From the IMG/VR virus record IMGVR_UViG_3300048672_000527, positions 36,770-100,769 of that record: a stretch of DNA of 64,000 bases. The stretch is one strand, 5' to 3'. The notes beneath the pieces are model-generated. The model made no database searches. It was not told the origin of the DNA and saw only the letters and a program-made list of their open reading frames with translations. Every line of letters begins with the position of its first letter. Positions within the stretch are counted from its first letter, which is position 1. Below, one piece after another: positions 13,687 to 23,690 of this stretch. The stretch comes from a virus. A program made the translations under genes and the position numbers.

Positions 13687-14959
13687 TTTATTTTACGCGG
13701 GGCAACACCAACTTGATGCTGTAGAGATTCTCCAATCTGGTGGTATTTCTCTAGATATTAAACCGCACGTTTCTCAGCTAACCATATACGAGGATATGTT
13801 CTCCCCGTTTATGACTGGAAATATCATCACAAACGACACCGTGGACATAATGAATATGCTTGGTCAGCAAGGTGATGATATGCTTCACATCAAAGTGTAT
13901 ACGCCAGATATTGATAAGAAGAACTATATCGACAAGTATTTTCATATCTATAAGGTGTCGGATAGAACCGACCTAGGAGATAGAAGAATATCCCATGTTA
14001 TACACTTCGGTAGTGTAGATATGCTTACCGAATCTAGTATGCGTATCAGTAAAACATATAAGGATTTACCACATAAGATTATCGAGAATATCCTGAATAG
14101 TGAAATAGAAACAGATGTTGATTTCAATTCAGATAAAACAATAAACACAGTACAATATACATCGAACTATTGGACACCGGTTAAAAATATCACATATCTA
14201 ACTGACCATGCCGTAGGTACAGATGGACTACCTAGTTTTTCTTTTTACGAGAATCGCTATGGTTATCAGTTTCGTCAGTTGACGGGTTTTGCATCTGATG
14301 GTGTAAAACCTATTAATTCTTTCAGCACCAGTAATTTCAATGCCGAAGTTAAATCTACAGGAACAGAAACCGGTGCTATTGTAAAGGATTTGAATATCGA
14401 CTATAAGACTGTGCTTGATATGCGTCAACCGTTGCACTTTGATTATTACAAAGACTTACAGTCAGGTATGCTTAATTCACGTTTGCAGTATTATGATTTG
14501 GTGACAAAGAAGCGTTATGTTATAACATTCGATATGAACGACGAGACACACCCGCTTTTGAATCCACAAAGATTCTATAAAGATCGAATTGCCGATAATA
14601 GCTATTCTGACGATGAGGGTTCTATTTTCATTAGTGGTGAGTCCGTATATGGACTATATAATGGTGCGACTGATACAACCAATTTAAAGTTCGTGCAGAA
14701 ACGTAATTCAATTTTGAGACAAATTCAATCGTATAGAGTCGAAATTGATGTATTTGGTCGTACAGATTATACTGTCGGTTCTAAGGTAACACTTGGGGCA
14801 AATAAGATTCGTAGATTTGATAAAGGCAGCTCTGAAAAAGAGATTCAGGACCCAATGGTTACAGGTAACTATATTATCTCTGCTATTTGCCACAGATTTA
14901 CTACAGATAAGCACGTGGCCACACTTGAGCTGATTAAAGATTCGATTTTAAAGGTTTAA
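13679..14959 (+). CDS. 27: Baseplate hub subunit gp27-like
   Basis: A 426-aa beta-rich protein lying one base before the gp5 gene. The N-terminal part (ISLDIKPHVSQLTIYEDMFS) and a later SRLQYYDLVTKKRYVITFDM, plus the closing domain VEIDVFGRTDYTVGSKVTLG, fit the tandem tube-like and barrel domains of gp27-type hub proteins. In T4 a gp27 trimer forms the torus that adapts the three-fold gp5 spike to the six-fold tube. Direct pairing with gp5 is the strongest support, since overall identity with T4 gp27 is low by eye. Confidence 0.78.
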   Translation: MADLFYAGQHQLDAVEILQSGGISLDIKPHVSQLTIYEDMFSPFMTGNIITNDTVDIMNMLGQQGDDMLHIKVYTPDIDKKNYIDKYFHIYKVSDRTDLGDRRISHVIHFGSVDMLTESSMRISKTYKDLPHKIIENILNSEIETDVDFNSDKTINTVQYTSNYWTPVKNITYLTDHAVGTDGLPSFSFYENRYGYQFRQLTGFASDGVKPINSFSTSNFNAEVKSTGTETGAIVKDLNIDYKTVLDMRQPLHFDYYKDLQSGMLNSRLQYYDLVTKKRYVITFDMNDETHPLLNPQRFYKDRIADNSYSDDEGSIFISGESVYGLYNGATDTTNLKFVQKRNSILRQIQSYRVEIDVFGRTDYTVGSKVTLGANKIRRFDKGSSEKEIQDPMVTGNYIISAICHRFTTDKHVATLELIKDSILKV

Positions 14960-14960
14960 C

Positions 14961-17414
14961 ATGTTTTATATTGGTATAGTTGAAAACAGAACCGATGATC
15001 CGCTGAAGTTGGGCCGATGCAGAGTTCGCGTCGTAGGCCTACACACAGATGATAAGAACAAACTACCAACCGAGGATTTACCTTGGGCTGTGGTTATGCA
15101 ACCAACAAGTTCGGCTGCAATTAGTGGTATTGGAACATCACCTACCGGACCTGTAGAAGGTAGCACGGTTATTGTTATCTTCCGTGATGATTATCAACAG
15201 CACCCTATTATCATTGGTACGATTGCCGGTATTCCAGAAACACCAAAAGGGATGGCAGCAAAGACTGCGACATCTACTTCCGAACAGACCGTAACGAATA
15301 CACTTAAATCTAGCTCAGGTTCAAATGTAGTTGATAGTAGAGGTAATCCTGTGCAAACAGGGTCATCTACCACAACCACAGTAGAAAAGAAACCAGAGAT
15401 CAAGAAACCAACAAAGAGTTTAGTACCTTCTGATGCTTGTTATGCAGAGATTCGAAGAGAAGAAGGTTTGTGCTCTACTGTTAAAGGTAAGTATAAACCG
15501 ACTACCGATTCATACACTGGTACAGTTTATGCATATCAAGACACGAATGGGATTTGGACGATTGGATGGGGTAATACATATCTCGCCGACAATACGCGTG
15601 TTGATGCAAATACTGAACTACAAAAGTCTGAATGCGATGCTTTGCTAAAACTTAAAGTTGATAAAGACTTTGGGCCTTCAGTACAACGTAATCTTAAAGT
15701 GCCTGTGACACAGAGTATGTTCGATGCTCTTGTTTCTATTGCATATAATAAAGGCGCTGGTGGATTATATAAAACTGCTGCATGGGCTGCATTGCAGACT
15801 GGTAATTACGAACAGGCAGCTGCACTTATTCCGAGTGTGGTTAGTGATCCAAAACTTGCCGGGCGATATAAGCGTGCTCAAGCACTCTTCATGAGTGATG
15901 GCTTTCCTACCAAGGATATGTCCGAGATTATTCCGCCGCCTTCAACAAAGGAACAAGCTGAACAACAGAAGGATGCTACACAAAATCCAGTTGTGAAGCT
16001 GAAATCTGATACAGACACAAATAACGTTGCCGGTAGCGGAACTGTTAGTGATTCTACCTCTGGTAAAGACGTTGGTTTTAAAGACCCAAATAATGTATAT
16101 CCAAAATATTTTGGAGAGCCAGATACACACAGATTAGCACGTCATGAGAAGATTGATCAAACGATCGTTTTCTCTAAGGAATCTGCGCGCGTCAAAAATG
16201 TCGTTTCTGGCGGCGGAAATAAGTGGTCTCAGCCACCTATCCCATATAATGCAAAATATCCATTTAACCAAATTCGCGTGTCAGAAAGCGGTCACGTAGA
16301 AGAAATAGATGATACCAAGGATAATGAGCGACTACACCGTTATCACCGTTCTGGCACATTTGAGGAAATTGATGTCAACGGTACACTTGTTCGCCGAATA
16401 GTTGGTGACGACTACGAGATTCTAGAACGTAACGGTAATGTATTGATCAAAGGTACGTGTAATGTCACCGTCATAGGTAATCAGAATATTCTAGTACAAA
16501 ATGATGCAAACATCGATGTTTATGGCAACCTAAATACCACTGTAGGTGGTGATATTAATCTTGGTGCCACTGGAGATGTTAACGTCACAGCAGGTGGGCA
16601 GATTAGTCTAAAGGCAGGCGGGGACGTTGCATTGGATGGTTCTAATATACAACTGAACAGCGGTAAGTCAAAATCTGCGCCAAAGGGTAAAGGAAGTGCC
16701 AGCGGTGTACCGGATATGCCTGTATTAACTACACCAAATCGTTTCCAGGAATTGGACGCAAACTACGAAGCACCAGATGAAGGTGATTCCGCGGAATTCA
16801 ATAAAGCTAAGGAAAATTTGGGAGCTTCTGATTCAGAAGACACAACAGATAACACTGTGGTAAAAGAAGAAGTTCCACCTGAAAAGAAGCCAGAACCCAT
16901 CAAGAAAACTGAAAAACCGAAGCCGACGGAATATACTAGATCGTATCTATTAACACAAAATTTCACTCTTGGACGTGTATTATGTAGGGAAGATATACCT
17001 ACTGGTACTAATATGGGTCTCAATCCAGATCAAATTATTGATAATTTACGAACTCTTTGTGAAAATTGCTTAGAACCAATTTTGGCTTCATATCCAAATT
17101 TAGTTTTATCTAATTCCTGGAGAAGTGAAGCAAAAAATAAGAGTGTTGGTGGCTCAACAACTAGCGATCACTTACCCGGTTGCGCTGCAGATTTTCAATT
17201 GCCTGGGTTTACACGAGAACAGTATTATAATGCTGTGGTAAACTTGTCAAGTAGCTTACCAGCATATACACAATTGATTTTGGAATACGAGGGTAGTAAA
17301 ACTTGGATTCACGTTTCATATAATGAAAAGAAGGGTGCAAAAATGGAACGATTAACTGGGTTTAAAACTGGTAGTAAATCGTCATTTAAGACAAATTATA
17401 TTTTAATAGCATAA
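14961..17414 (+). CDS. 5: Baseplate central spike gp5 with lysozyme and M15 peptidase domains
   Basis: This 817-aa cell-puncturing protein has four parts. Residues 1-95 form the OB fold (MFYIGIVENRTDDPLKLGR...GIPE). Residues about 155-320 form a T4-type lysozyme with the E/D/T catalytic set visible in RREEGL, YQDTNGIWTIGWG. Residues about 480-590 form the triple beta-helix, with repeats such as GGDINLGATGDVNVTAGGQ. Residues about 660-800 form an M15A peptidase with TTSDHLPGCAADF and WIHVSY, the zinc-binding H, D and H signature. T4 gp5 (575 aa) lacks the peptidase. The spike would cut glycan strands with one domain and peptide bridges with the other. Low-complexity Lys/Pro/Glu linkers separate the parts. 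It is coupled to gp27 upstream and gp25 downstream. Confidence 0.9.
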   Translation: MFYIGIVENRTDDPLKLGRCRVRVVGLHTDDKNKLPTEDLPWAVVMQPTSSAAISGIGTSPTGPVEGSTVIVIFRDDYQQHPIIIGTIAGIPETPKGMAAKTATSTSEQTVTNTLKSSSGSNVVDSRGNPVQTGSSTTTTVEKKPEIKKPTKSLVPSDACYAEIRREEGLCSTVKGKYKPTTDSYTGTVYAYQDTNGIWTIGWGNTYLADNTRVDANTELQKSECDALLKLKVDKDFGPSVQRNLKVPVTQSMFDALVSIAYNKGAGGLYKTAAWAALQTGNYEQAAALIPSVVSDPKLAGRYKRAQALFMSDGFPTKDMSEIIPPPSTKEQAEQQKDATQNPVVKLKSDTDTNNVAGSGTVSDSTSGKDVGFKDPNNVYPKYFGEPDTHRLARHEKIDQTIVFSKESARVKNVVSGGGNKWSQPPIPYNAKYPFNQIRVSESGHVEEIDDTKDNERLHRYHRSGTFEEIDVNGTLVRRIVGDDYEILERNGNVLIKGTCNVTVIGNQNILVQNDANIDVYGNLNTTVGGDINLGATGDVNVTAGGQISLKAGGDVALDGSNIQLNSGKSKSAPKGKGSASGVPDMPVLTTPNRFQELDANYEAPDEGDSAEFNKAKENLGASDSEDTTDNTVVKEEVPPEKKPEPIKKTEKPKPTEYTRSYLLTQNFTLGRVLCREDIPTGTNMGLNPDQIIDNLRTLCENCLEPILASYPNLVLSNSWRSEAKNKSVGGSTTSDHLPGCAADFQLPGFTREQYYNAVVNLSSSLPAYTQLILEYEGSKTWIHVSYNEKKGAKMERLTGFKTGSKSSFKTNYILIA

Positions 17415-17415
17415 T

Positions 17416-17805
17416 ATGGCAACAACAAGAAAATACTCAGACCTAGATGCAGCATTTGCGCCAAACCCAAGTTCTGGAGACTTAAGTCTTCGAACAGATG
17501 AGGCGGCGGTCAAATTTGCTATTAGAAATTTGGTCATGACCGTTAATTTTGAGCGCCCCTTCGATAGTACAATAGGTAGCCAAGTTAACACACTACTGTT
17601 TGAACCTATTGATACTACCACGTCGATTCTTCTGAAGAAGATGATTACACAGACTATTACGAACCACGAACCACGTGCTGTTTTACTAGATGTCAATGTC
17701 ATAGAAGAAGCCGATGTTAATACGATCACAATTAACATTATCTTTAAGATAATAAATACTGAGCGACCACTTAACGTAACCATTGCCTTAGATAGAACAA
17801 GATGA
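17416..17805 (+). CDS. 25: Baseplate wedge subunit gp25
   Basis: A 129-aa member of the gp25/GpW lysozyme-like fold family. It contains LRTDEAAVKFAIRNLVMT, then RPFDSTIGSQVNTLLFEP and a closing NTERPLNVTIALDR strand. gp25 sits at the wedge core beside gp6 and gp53 and nucleates sheath assembly. It overlaps gp6 as ATGA at 17802-17805. Confidence 0.92.
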   Translation: MATTRKYSDLDAAFAPNPSSGDLSLRTDEAAVKFAIRNLVMTVNFERPFDSTIGSQVNTLLFEPIDTTTSILLKKMITQTITNHEPRAVLLDVNVIEEADVNTITINIIFKIINTERPLNVTIALDRTR

Positions 17806-19616
17806 GTACACTACAACAAATAAACACTGGTGAATTAGATTTCAGTGAAATTAAACAAAATCTCAAGACGTTTCTTCAGGGGCAATCAGTTCTTGCGGAC
17901 TACGATTTTGATGGCAGCGTTCTTTCGACTGTATTGGATGTATTGGCTTTCAATACCCACTACAACGCACTTTATAACAATATGACTATCAATGAGGCGT
18001 TTATTGATAGTGCTTCTAAGCGAGCTTCTCTGATTTCTATCGCTAAGCTTATGGGCTATGTCCCAAGCTCGGTGACATCTGCTTCAGCGATTATTGGACT
18101 GGAAATTTCTACTCCAAATACGGATAACTCGAACATTTATACACTACCAGCAGGAACTACATTTGCAGCTGCAAAAGATGGAACGACTTATACATTCAAT
18201 CTAATGCAAGATGTCACTATGGGCCGCGTGAGTTCTACCGACAAATACATTATGGGTGGTTATGCTGTTCTAGAAGGTAGCCCAAATAAAATCACATACA
18301 CATCAGGTGCAGGAGTTCATTTTGTGATTCCTGATCGTGCTTGTGACACAAAAACAATCAGCGTATCTGTATATAATCCTACCACACTTCAGACAACGGT
18401 TTTCACCCAAGCAAATAGCTTAGTTGGGGTTCGTTCTACAGATAATGTTTATTTCGTTAAACAGCGTGAAGATCTATTTTATGAAATTTACTTTGGTAAC
18501 GGTTCGTTTGGACAGTCTATTCCTTCCGGTGCAACTGTCACTATCAAATATCTGGCCAGCTCGGGTGAAGCTGCTAATGATTCTGGTTTCTTAGTTTACA
18601 CTGGCGGTGGCAACCCAGACTATACGTACACAGTAACCACCGAAGTTGTTGCTGGCGGCGGAGCATCAGAAGAAACAAAGGATAGTATTCGTTTCAATGC
18701 ACCGCTTGCTCACCAAGCACAAGACCGAATTGTCAGTGCAAATGACTATACAGCTCTTTTGATGAATTACTACCCAAGCATTGAATCGGTCAGTGTCTGG
18801 GGTGGCCAAGATAATAATCCACCTCAATATGGTAAGGTTTTTATCGCTGCAAAGCCATTTAATCGTGATGCATTTAGTACCGTTGAAAAGAATAATATGA
18901 CTTCCGGTATTATTGCTAAGAAGAATATTATTACCGTTACCCCAGTTTTTGTTGACCCAATCTACCTTGATGTTGAACTTGTAACTAATGTCTATTATGA
19001 TCCAGCAAAAACCACACTAACACCGGGTCAATTGGCGACAAATGTTCGTGATACTATTTCTCAATATAGTAGCACTCTTTCGAAGTTTGAATCCGCTTTT
19101 AGATACTCTTATGTGAGCACAAAGATTGACGAGACCGATGAGGCCATTGTGTCTAATATCACTAATATTAGAATCCGTCACCCAATTGATGTCGTTTATG
19201 GTATTACCAATAATTACATTGCTAACATGGGTAATCCAGTTGCAAAGAGTGATGAACCTACATTCTATAGCACCCGCTTTTACCAGACTGGTATTACAAA
19301 TCGTTGCTATCTAGAAAATAATGGTACTGATATTCGTTTAATCCAAGAACTTCCCACTGGTACTCCAGTTGACATGGGTAGTGTTGGTACGCTAGATTTT
19401 GAGAATGGTATCATTACAGCAAACGGTTTAAATATCATTTCTCTATATGATGCTAAATTTGAATTTGTATTCTACCCAAGTTCGTTTGATGTAGTACCTC
19501 TGAACCGTTATATTGTTCGTTTGCCAGCAGATAAAGTGACTGTAAATATGATTGTAGATACACTTTCACAAACTCGTGCTGCTAAAACAAGCCACATATT
19601 CACTGCGTCTAGATGA
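17802..19616 (+). CDS. 6: Baseplate wedge subunit gp6
   Basis: A 604-aa protein whose N-terminus (FSEIKQNLKTFLQGQSVLAD, then FDGSVLSTVLDVLAFNTHYN) and following NEAFIDSASKRASLISIAKL are diagnostic of gp6/BaseplateJ-type wedge proteins. Two gp6 copies per wedge form the iris ring that expands on contraction. Residues about 70-300 include the beta-rich domain GSFGQSIPSGATVTIKYL. ATGA overlaps couple it to gp25 and to the next gene. Confidence 0.92.
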   Translation: MSTLQQINTGELDFSEIKQNLKTFLQGQSVLADYDFDGSVLSTVLDVLAFNTHYNALYNNMTINEAFIDSASKRASLISIAKLMGYVPSSVTSASAIIGLEISTPNTDNSNIYTLPAGTTFAAAKDGTTYTFNLMQDVTMGRVSSTDKYIMGGYAVLEGSPNKITYTSGAGVHFVIPDRACDTKTISVSVYNPTTLQTTVFTQANSLVGVRSTDNVYFVKQREDLFYEIYFGNGSFGQSIPSGATVTIKYLASSGEAANDSGFLVYTGGGNPDYTYTVTTEVVAGGGASEETKDSIRFNAPLAHQAQDRIVSANDYTALLMNYYPSIESVSVWGGQDNNPPQYGKVFIAAKPFNRDAFSTVEKNNMTSGIIAKKNIITVTPVFVDPIYLDVELVTNVYYDPAKTTLTPGQLATNVRDTISQYSSTLSKFESAFRYSYVSTKIDETDEAIVSNITNIRIRHPIDVVYGITNNYIANMGNPVAKSDEPTFYSTRFYQTGITNRCYLENNGTDIRLIQELPTGTPVDMGSVGTLDFENGIITANGLNIISLYDAKFEFVFYPSSFDVVPLNRYIVRLPADKVTVNMIVDTLSQTRAAKTSHIFTASR

Positions 19617-21163
19617 GCACAAAACTTCCATTTCTAGCTGTTGATAAACTACCAGAGCACATTCGCGAGAGTTACCCTCAGCTAGTCACATTTGTCCAAA
19701 AATACTACGAGTTTCTCGACACACTTGAGACTATTCGTGGTAATTTGGATTTGGATTCTGCTGCACTTAAATTTGTTAAACTACAGAATTTAAGCTATGC
19801 ACGGGGATTTAATACTCCACAGAGTTTGGATGTAGTTGAGTTTGTCCGTAATAATAAGGCATTCTTTGCTGCCAAGGGTAATGAGCAAGCGTTTATATTC
19901 TTTTTCAAGGCATTCTTTGGCGAAGACATCACCGTTGTAAAACCTAGATATATTATTGCGTCTGGTGGTAAGTTCTCTCAGAAGAGTTTCATTACATTTA
20001 CTACAATCTTTGGTTCATTTATCGGTCAATATGTAGATTTTGTCATTGAAAATACGAACGGGAAATTCCTATTTCAAAGCGAAAGTATTCAGAATCTAGG
20101 TGGTAATCAGTTTAGAGTGACGTTTACTGCGCCGCGCAATTTTAAAATTAGTGTTGGTGATAAAATCGCCCATCGGAATGCCGATACCGATATTATCGAA
20201 TATCTTGGTAGTATTGATTTATCACCAAAGGCGCTTAAAATCACTGTTCCAGGTAAATTCTGGCAAATCGGACAAATTGTCACTGTTCCCGGCTCTTCTG
20301 TTAATACTATCGCAAAGGTAACTCGCGTTGATAATAACAAGGGTATTGCATATCTAGATATTATCCAGTTTGGTTACGGTCACTCTGTAAATCAGACTTT
20401 GGTAACGTCTCCATTTAACGGAAGACCAGCAGAACCGGTCTATACAATTACAAAGACAATCACTAGCGCAACTCCACGTGCGTATCTATATTCTTTAAAC
20501 ATTAACGATAGCACTAACGGTATTGACGAGTCTATCCGCGGGGTTATAAATTCACAAACAGTTGTGGCGGTAGATAATATCTATGAAGCGACACCGATTA
20601 TTGCTGATACAGACTTTAGTCTGCAGGATTGGCTAGATTCCCGTGCTACGATTCAATATACATTTGATACTGTATCCAAGACACATGCTGAGTATATTGA
20701 TGAAGAAAGTCTGATTAGTAATCAGTCAAATAGAATTCATGATAATTACTACTATCAAGCATTTTCATATTTAATCCAAACAAAACAGAATATTGATACG
20801 TACCGTGGTGCTCTGGATATTATTCACCCTGCTGGTCTTAAATTCTTTGCCGAATTGACCAAAATATTTGACGGTGATGTGAATCTAGCTTATGAAGCTA
20901 CACGTACTATGTCGATTGATAAACTGTTCTTTAACGATTTTATTCCAGCTCCTACAGATATAATTGCTCTTGATGTATCAAAACCTCTATCTGATACACT
21001 AAATATGAGTGAAGCATTGAGTAAAGATATTGCTAAAACAGGTCTCGCTGATACGGCAACATTATCTGATGGTACACTTTCCGTGGTTTCTGGTGGATAT
21101 GCTGTATCTGGATATGACACGGGAAGTTACTCAACATTTGTAGTCTCAATAACAATTTCTTGA
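19613..21163 (+). CDS. Baseplate/tail structural protein (aquatic T4-like wedge family)
   Basis: The 516-aa product begins PFLAVDKLPEHIRESYPQLV, then FVQKYYEFLD, and has FFAAKGNEQAFIFFFKAFFG near residue 90. This is a conserved N-terminal domain of tail proteins encoded next to gp6 in T4-like phages of aquatic bacteria. The middle is a beta-rich region with SH3-like strands. The C-terminal 60 residues (SDTLNMSEALSKDIAKTGLA) look like a short repeat linker. Position between gp6 and gp8 suggests it takes the place of T4 gp7, but homology to gp7 is not visible. It overlaps gp6 by 4 nt. Confidence 0.65.
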   Translation: MSTKLPFLAVDKLPEHIRESYPQLVTFVQKYYEFLDTLETIRGNLDLDSAALKFVKLQNLSYARGFNTPQSLDVVEFVRNNKAFFAAKGNEQAFIFFFKAFFGEDITVVKPRYIIASGGKFSQKSFITFTTIFGSFIGQYVDFVIENTNGKFLFQSESIQNLGGNQFRVTFTAPRNFKISVGDKIAHRNADTDIIEYLGSIDLSPKALKITVPGKFWQIGQIVTVPGSSVNTIAKVTRVDNNKGIAYLDIIQFGYGHSVNQTLVTSPFNGRPAEPVYTITKTITSATPRAYLYSLNINDSTNGIDESIRGVINSQTVVAVDNIYEATPIIADTDFSLQDWLDSRATIQYTFDTVSKTHAEYIDEESLISNQSNRIHDNYYYQAFSYLIQTKQNIDTYRGALDIIHPAGLKFFAELTKIFDGDVNLAYEATRTMSIDKLFFNDFIPAPTDIIALDVSKPLSDTLNMSEALSKDIAKTGLADTATLSDGTLSVVSGGYAVSGYDTGSYSTFVVSITIS

Positions 21164-21170
21164 GGATAAT

Positions 21171-21614
21171 ATGGTAAACGATAACATTAAACTAACTGGT
21201 GAACTACAAATTGTAGTTCGTGATCAAAACGGACAAATCAAAGAACAACGCGTTGTTCCGAATCTAGTTGTTACAGCTGGTAAGGTACAACTTGCATCTC
21301 GTATGCTTGGTACATCCGTTGCTTCTCCAAGCCATATGGCTGTAGGTACGGGTAATACTGCTCCGGTGGCGGGTGATACTGCATTGCAGACTCAGTTGGG
21401 ATCACGTGTAGCATTGACAAGTGCCACACAGTCTACAAACGTGCTGACATTTGTAGCTACATTTGGAGCAGGTGTTGCTACAGGTGCTTTGACCGAGGCG
21501 GGTATCTTTAATGCTTCTACAGCAGGCACTATGACTTGCCGTACTACATTCTCTACGGTCAATAAGGATACACTTGACTCACTGACAATTACGTGGAACT
21601 TGACTCTAAACTGA
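21171..21614 (+). CDS. Small virion structural protein, tail-fibre-like (147 aa)
   Basis: A Thr/Ala/Val-rich beta protein with LVVTAGKVQLASRMLG, then MAVGTGNTAPVAGDTALQTQ. This pattern recurs in small tail or fibre-associated proteins of many phages. It starts 7 nt after the preceding stop, with a GAGGA ribosome site. It lies between two wedge-type genes, so it is probably a minor baseplate or fibre-attachment component. No specific T4 counterpart is evident. Confidence 0.55.
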   Translation: MVNDNIKLTGELQIVVRDQNGQIKEQRVVPNLVVTAGKVQLASRMLGTSVASPSHMAVGTGNTAPVAGDTALQTQLGSRVALTSATQSTNVLTFVATFGAGVATGALTEAGIFNASTAGTMTCRTTFSTVNKDTLDSLTITWNLTLN

Positions 21615-21625
21615 TCGGTTAATCA

Positions 21626-23689
21626 ATGGCACAATCGCTACGAAACGAATTTCACACTACAGTCGCTGGACTGGTTCTGTCTGACATTCAACTTTTAAAA
21701 GCCAATTATTACTACTACCTAGGTCGACTAGAAACCTGGGGTGGTAGTGATTTGCCACCTAATTCATCTTCTCTTTCCCAAGAGCAAGATGACTCTATTC
21801 GTAGTGATGTTATCTATCTGAAGAAAATTAATCCAAGTGATGTTTCTCTTGTGACAAAACGTCTTGACTGGTCTGCCGGGGCGATTTATGACCGCTGGGA
21901 TTCTACGATAGATATGTCAGCAAAAAACTTCTATATCATCAATAGCAATAATCAAGTCTATAAGTGTTTGGATAATAACAACGGTGGTACTACGACTACC
22001 GAACCCAATCTTATCAGCTATGATGTTTTTAAGACTGCCGACAATTATCTGTGGAAATACATGTTCACAGTGCCAGCTTTCAAGCGTTATAAGTTTTTGA
22101 ACACAGCACACATTCCAGTTCAAAACGCACTATCTGATAGTTTCTTTAACAAGGGTGCAGTAGAACAGGCCGTTGTGACTAACCAAGGAAGCGGTTATAC
22201 TGATACGGCTTTAACTGTTATTAATGTCACCGGCGGTACTACGACTGGTTCTGGTGCCACAGGTTTTAAAGTGTCTTCAGTTAGCGGTATCGGTGCTATT
22301 ACAGGTGTTTCATTTACAAGTGGTGGTACTGGCTACACAAAGGGTCTGAACTACTCTATTACAAGTGCAGCGGGTTCTGGTGCAATCCTAACACCGATTA
22401 TTGCTGCTGGTGTAATTACAGGTTTCACTATCACCAATGCGGGTGTTGGCTATTCTGTCAATGATCCAATTACTATTACAGTTGGTGGCGCTATTATTTT
22501 CCCAAGTGTATCGCGTGCGACTGGTCAAATTACTGGTGTAAACATTATTAAACCCGGTGCTGGTTATACGGTCGCGCCAACTCTGACAGTGGTAGGTGCC
22601 GGTGGTACGGGTCTTTATGGTAATTCTACTGCACTTATGACCGCGGTTGTATATAATGGTTCAGTTCAACGTGTGTTGATCAGTGATCCAGGACAAAACT
22701 ATCCAGCCGATAGTGCTACAACTATCACTGTAACTGGAGATGGTACAAATGCAGCATTTAGCCCAGTTATCTATAACGGTTCTGTCATTGATATTATAGT
22801 AGAGAATCCAGGTAGTGGTTACACATTTATTGACCTGGCGGTTGTCGGTGCAGGTACTGGTGCAACTGTGAATGGTGTTGTAACAACATCAGACTTTACA
22901 TCCGATCAAGCTATCGTAGAACAAACTACAAATCCAGGTGCAATTTATGCAATTAAGATGCTTACACATGGCGCCGGATATAACGTAGCCACTACGACAG
23001 TTACAATCAACGGGGACGGAACTGGCGCTACGGCTACTCCGACTATTGTTAATGGTGTGATCACTAAAATCGAGATGGACTTGAATGCATATGGAAATGA
23101 CTATACATATGCGACTGTTACTATTACAGACACAGCTCGTATTGATAATCCTTTAGTTGAGAATGCCTCAGCAGTACCTATCTATGTTCCAAATGGTGGC
23201 CATGGAAGTGATGCGGTCAATGAACTTGCTGGTACAACACTTGCAGTTTCTACCCTATTAAAGAGTGAGAGTGATCTTATCTCGTTGACTCAAGATTACC
23301 GTCAGTTCGGCATTTTGCGAAATCCAACCAACTCTGCTACTGGCAAGTTCTTTAAACTGGATAACGAAATCCAAGCATTTGAGTGTATGTTCAATAACAT
23401 TACCAATTTGGTTAAAGACGAAGTGGTTCTTTTCGGTAGCAATCAATATCGTGTTGCAGCCATCAATTCTGTGAATAGTGTTTTCCTACAACCAATTAGT
23501 AAGAAGTCGCCAGACCCACTGGGAGGTATTACCAGCGTTATTGGTGGAAGAACCTATACGGTAACCAAAGTATTAAGTCGTCCAACACTTGATAAATATA
23601 GTGGAAGTCTGATGTTTGTATCCGACGAACAACCATTCCAGTTCACAAGCGAGCAAGGTCTTGCAGTTAAAACTTACATAAAGTTCTAA
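21626..23689 (+). CDS. 8: Baseplate wedge gp8-like protein with beta-repeat insert
   Basis: The 687-aa product has gp8-type ends. The N-terminus has LETWGGSDLPPNSSSLSQEQ, YLKKINPSDVSLVTKRLDW, and then YLWKYMFTVPAFKRYKFLNT; the C-terminus has YRVAAINSVNSVFLQPIS. Between about residues 180 and 510 lies a long insert of repeated units built on GSGYT/GTGYT/GAGYT followed by PTLTV-like strands and GTGA turns. T4 gp8 is only 334 aa, so the insert explains the doubled length. gp8 links the wedge periphery to gp10 and the long-tail-fibre attachment. Related repeats occur in gp18 and in the product at 28181. Confidence 0.75.
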   Translation: MAQSLRNEFHTTVAGLVLSDIQLLKANYYYYLGRLETWGGSDLPPNSSSLSQEQDDSIRSDVIYLKKINPSDVSLVTKRLDWSAGAIYDRWDSTIDMSAKNFYIINSNNQVYKCLDNNNGGTTTTEPNLISYDVFKTADNYLWKYMFTVPAFKRYKFLNTAHIPVQNALSDSFFNKGAVEQAVVTNQGSGYTDTALTVINVTGGTTTGSGATGFKVSSVSGIGAITGVSFTSGGTGYTKGLNYSITSAAGSGAILTPIIAAGVITGFTITNAGVGYSVNDPITITVGGAIIFPSVSRATGQITGVNIIKPGAGYTVAPTLTVVGAGGTGLYGNSTALMTAVVYNGSVQRVLISDPGQNYPADSATTITVTGDGTNAAFSPVIYNGSVIDIIVENPGSGYTFIDLAVVGAGTGATVNGVVTTSDFTSDQAIVEQTTNPGAIYAIKMLTHGAGYNVATTTVTINGDGTGATATPTIVNGVITKIEMDLNAYGNDYTYATVTITDTARIDNPLVENASAVPIYVPNGGHGSDAVNELAGTTLAVSTLLKSESDLISLTQDYRQFGILRNPTNSATGKFFKLDNEIQAFECMFNNITNLVKDEVVLFGSNQYRVAAINSVNSVFLQPISKKSPDPLGGITSVIGGRTYTVTKVLSRPTLDKYSGSLMFVSDEQPFQFTSEQGLAVKTYIKF

Positions 23690-23690
23690 G

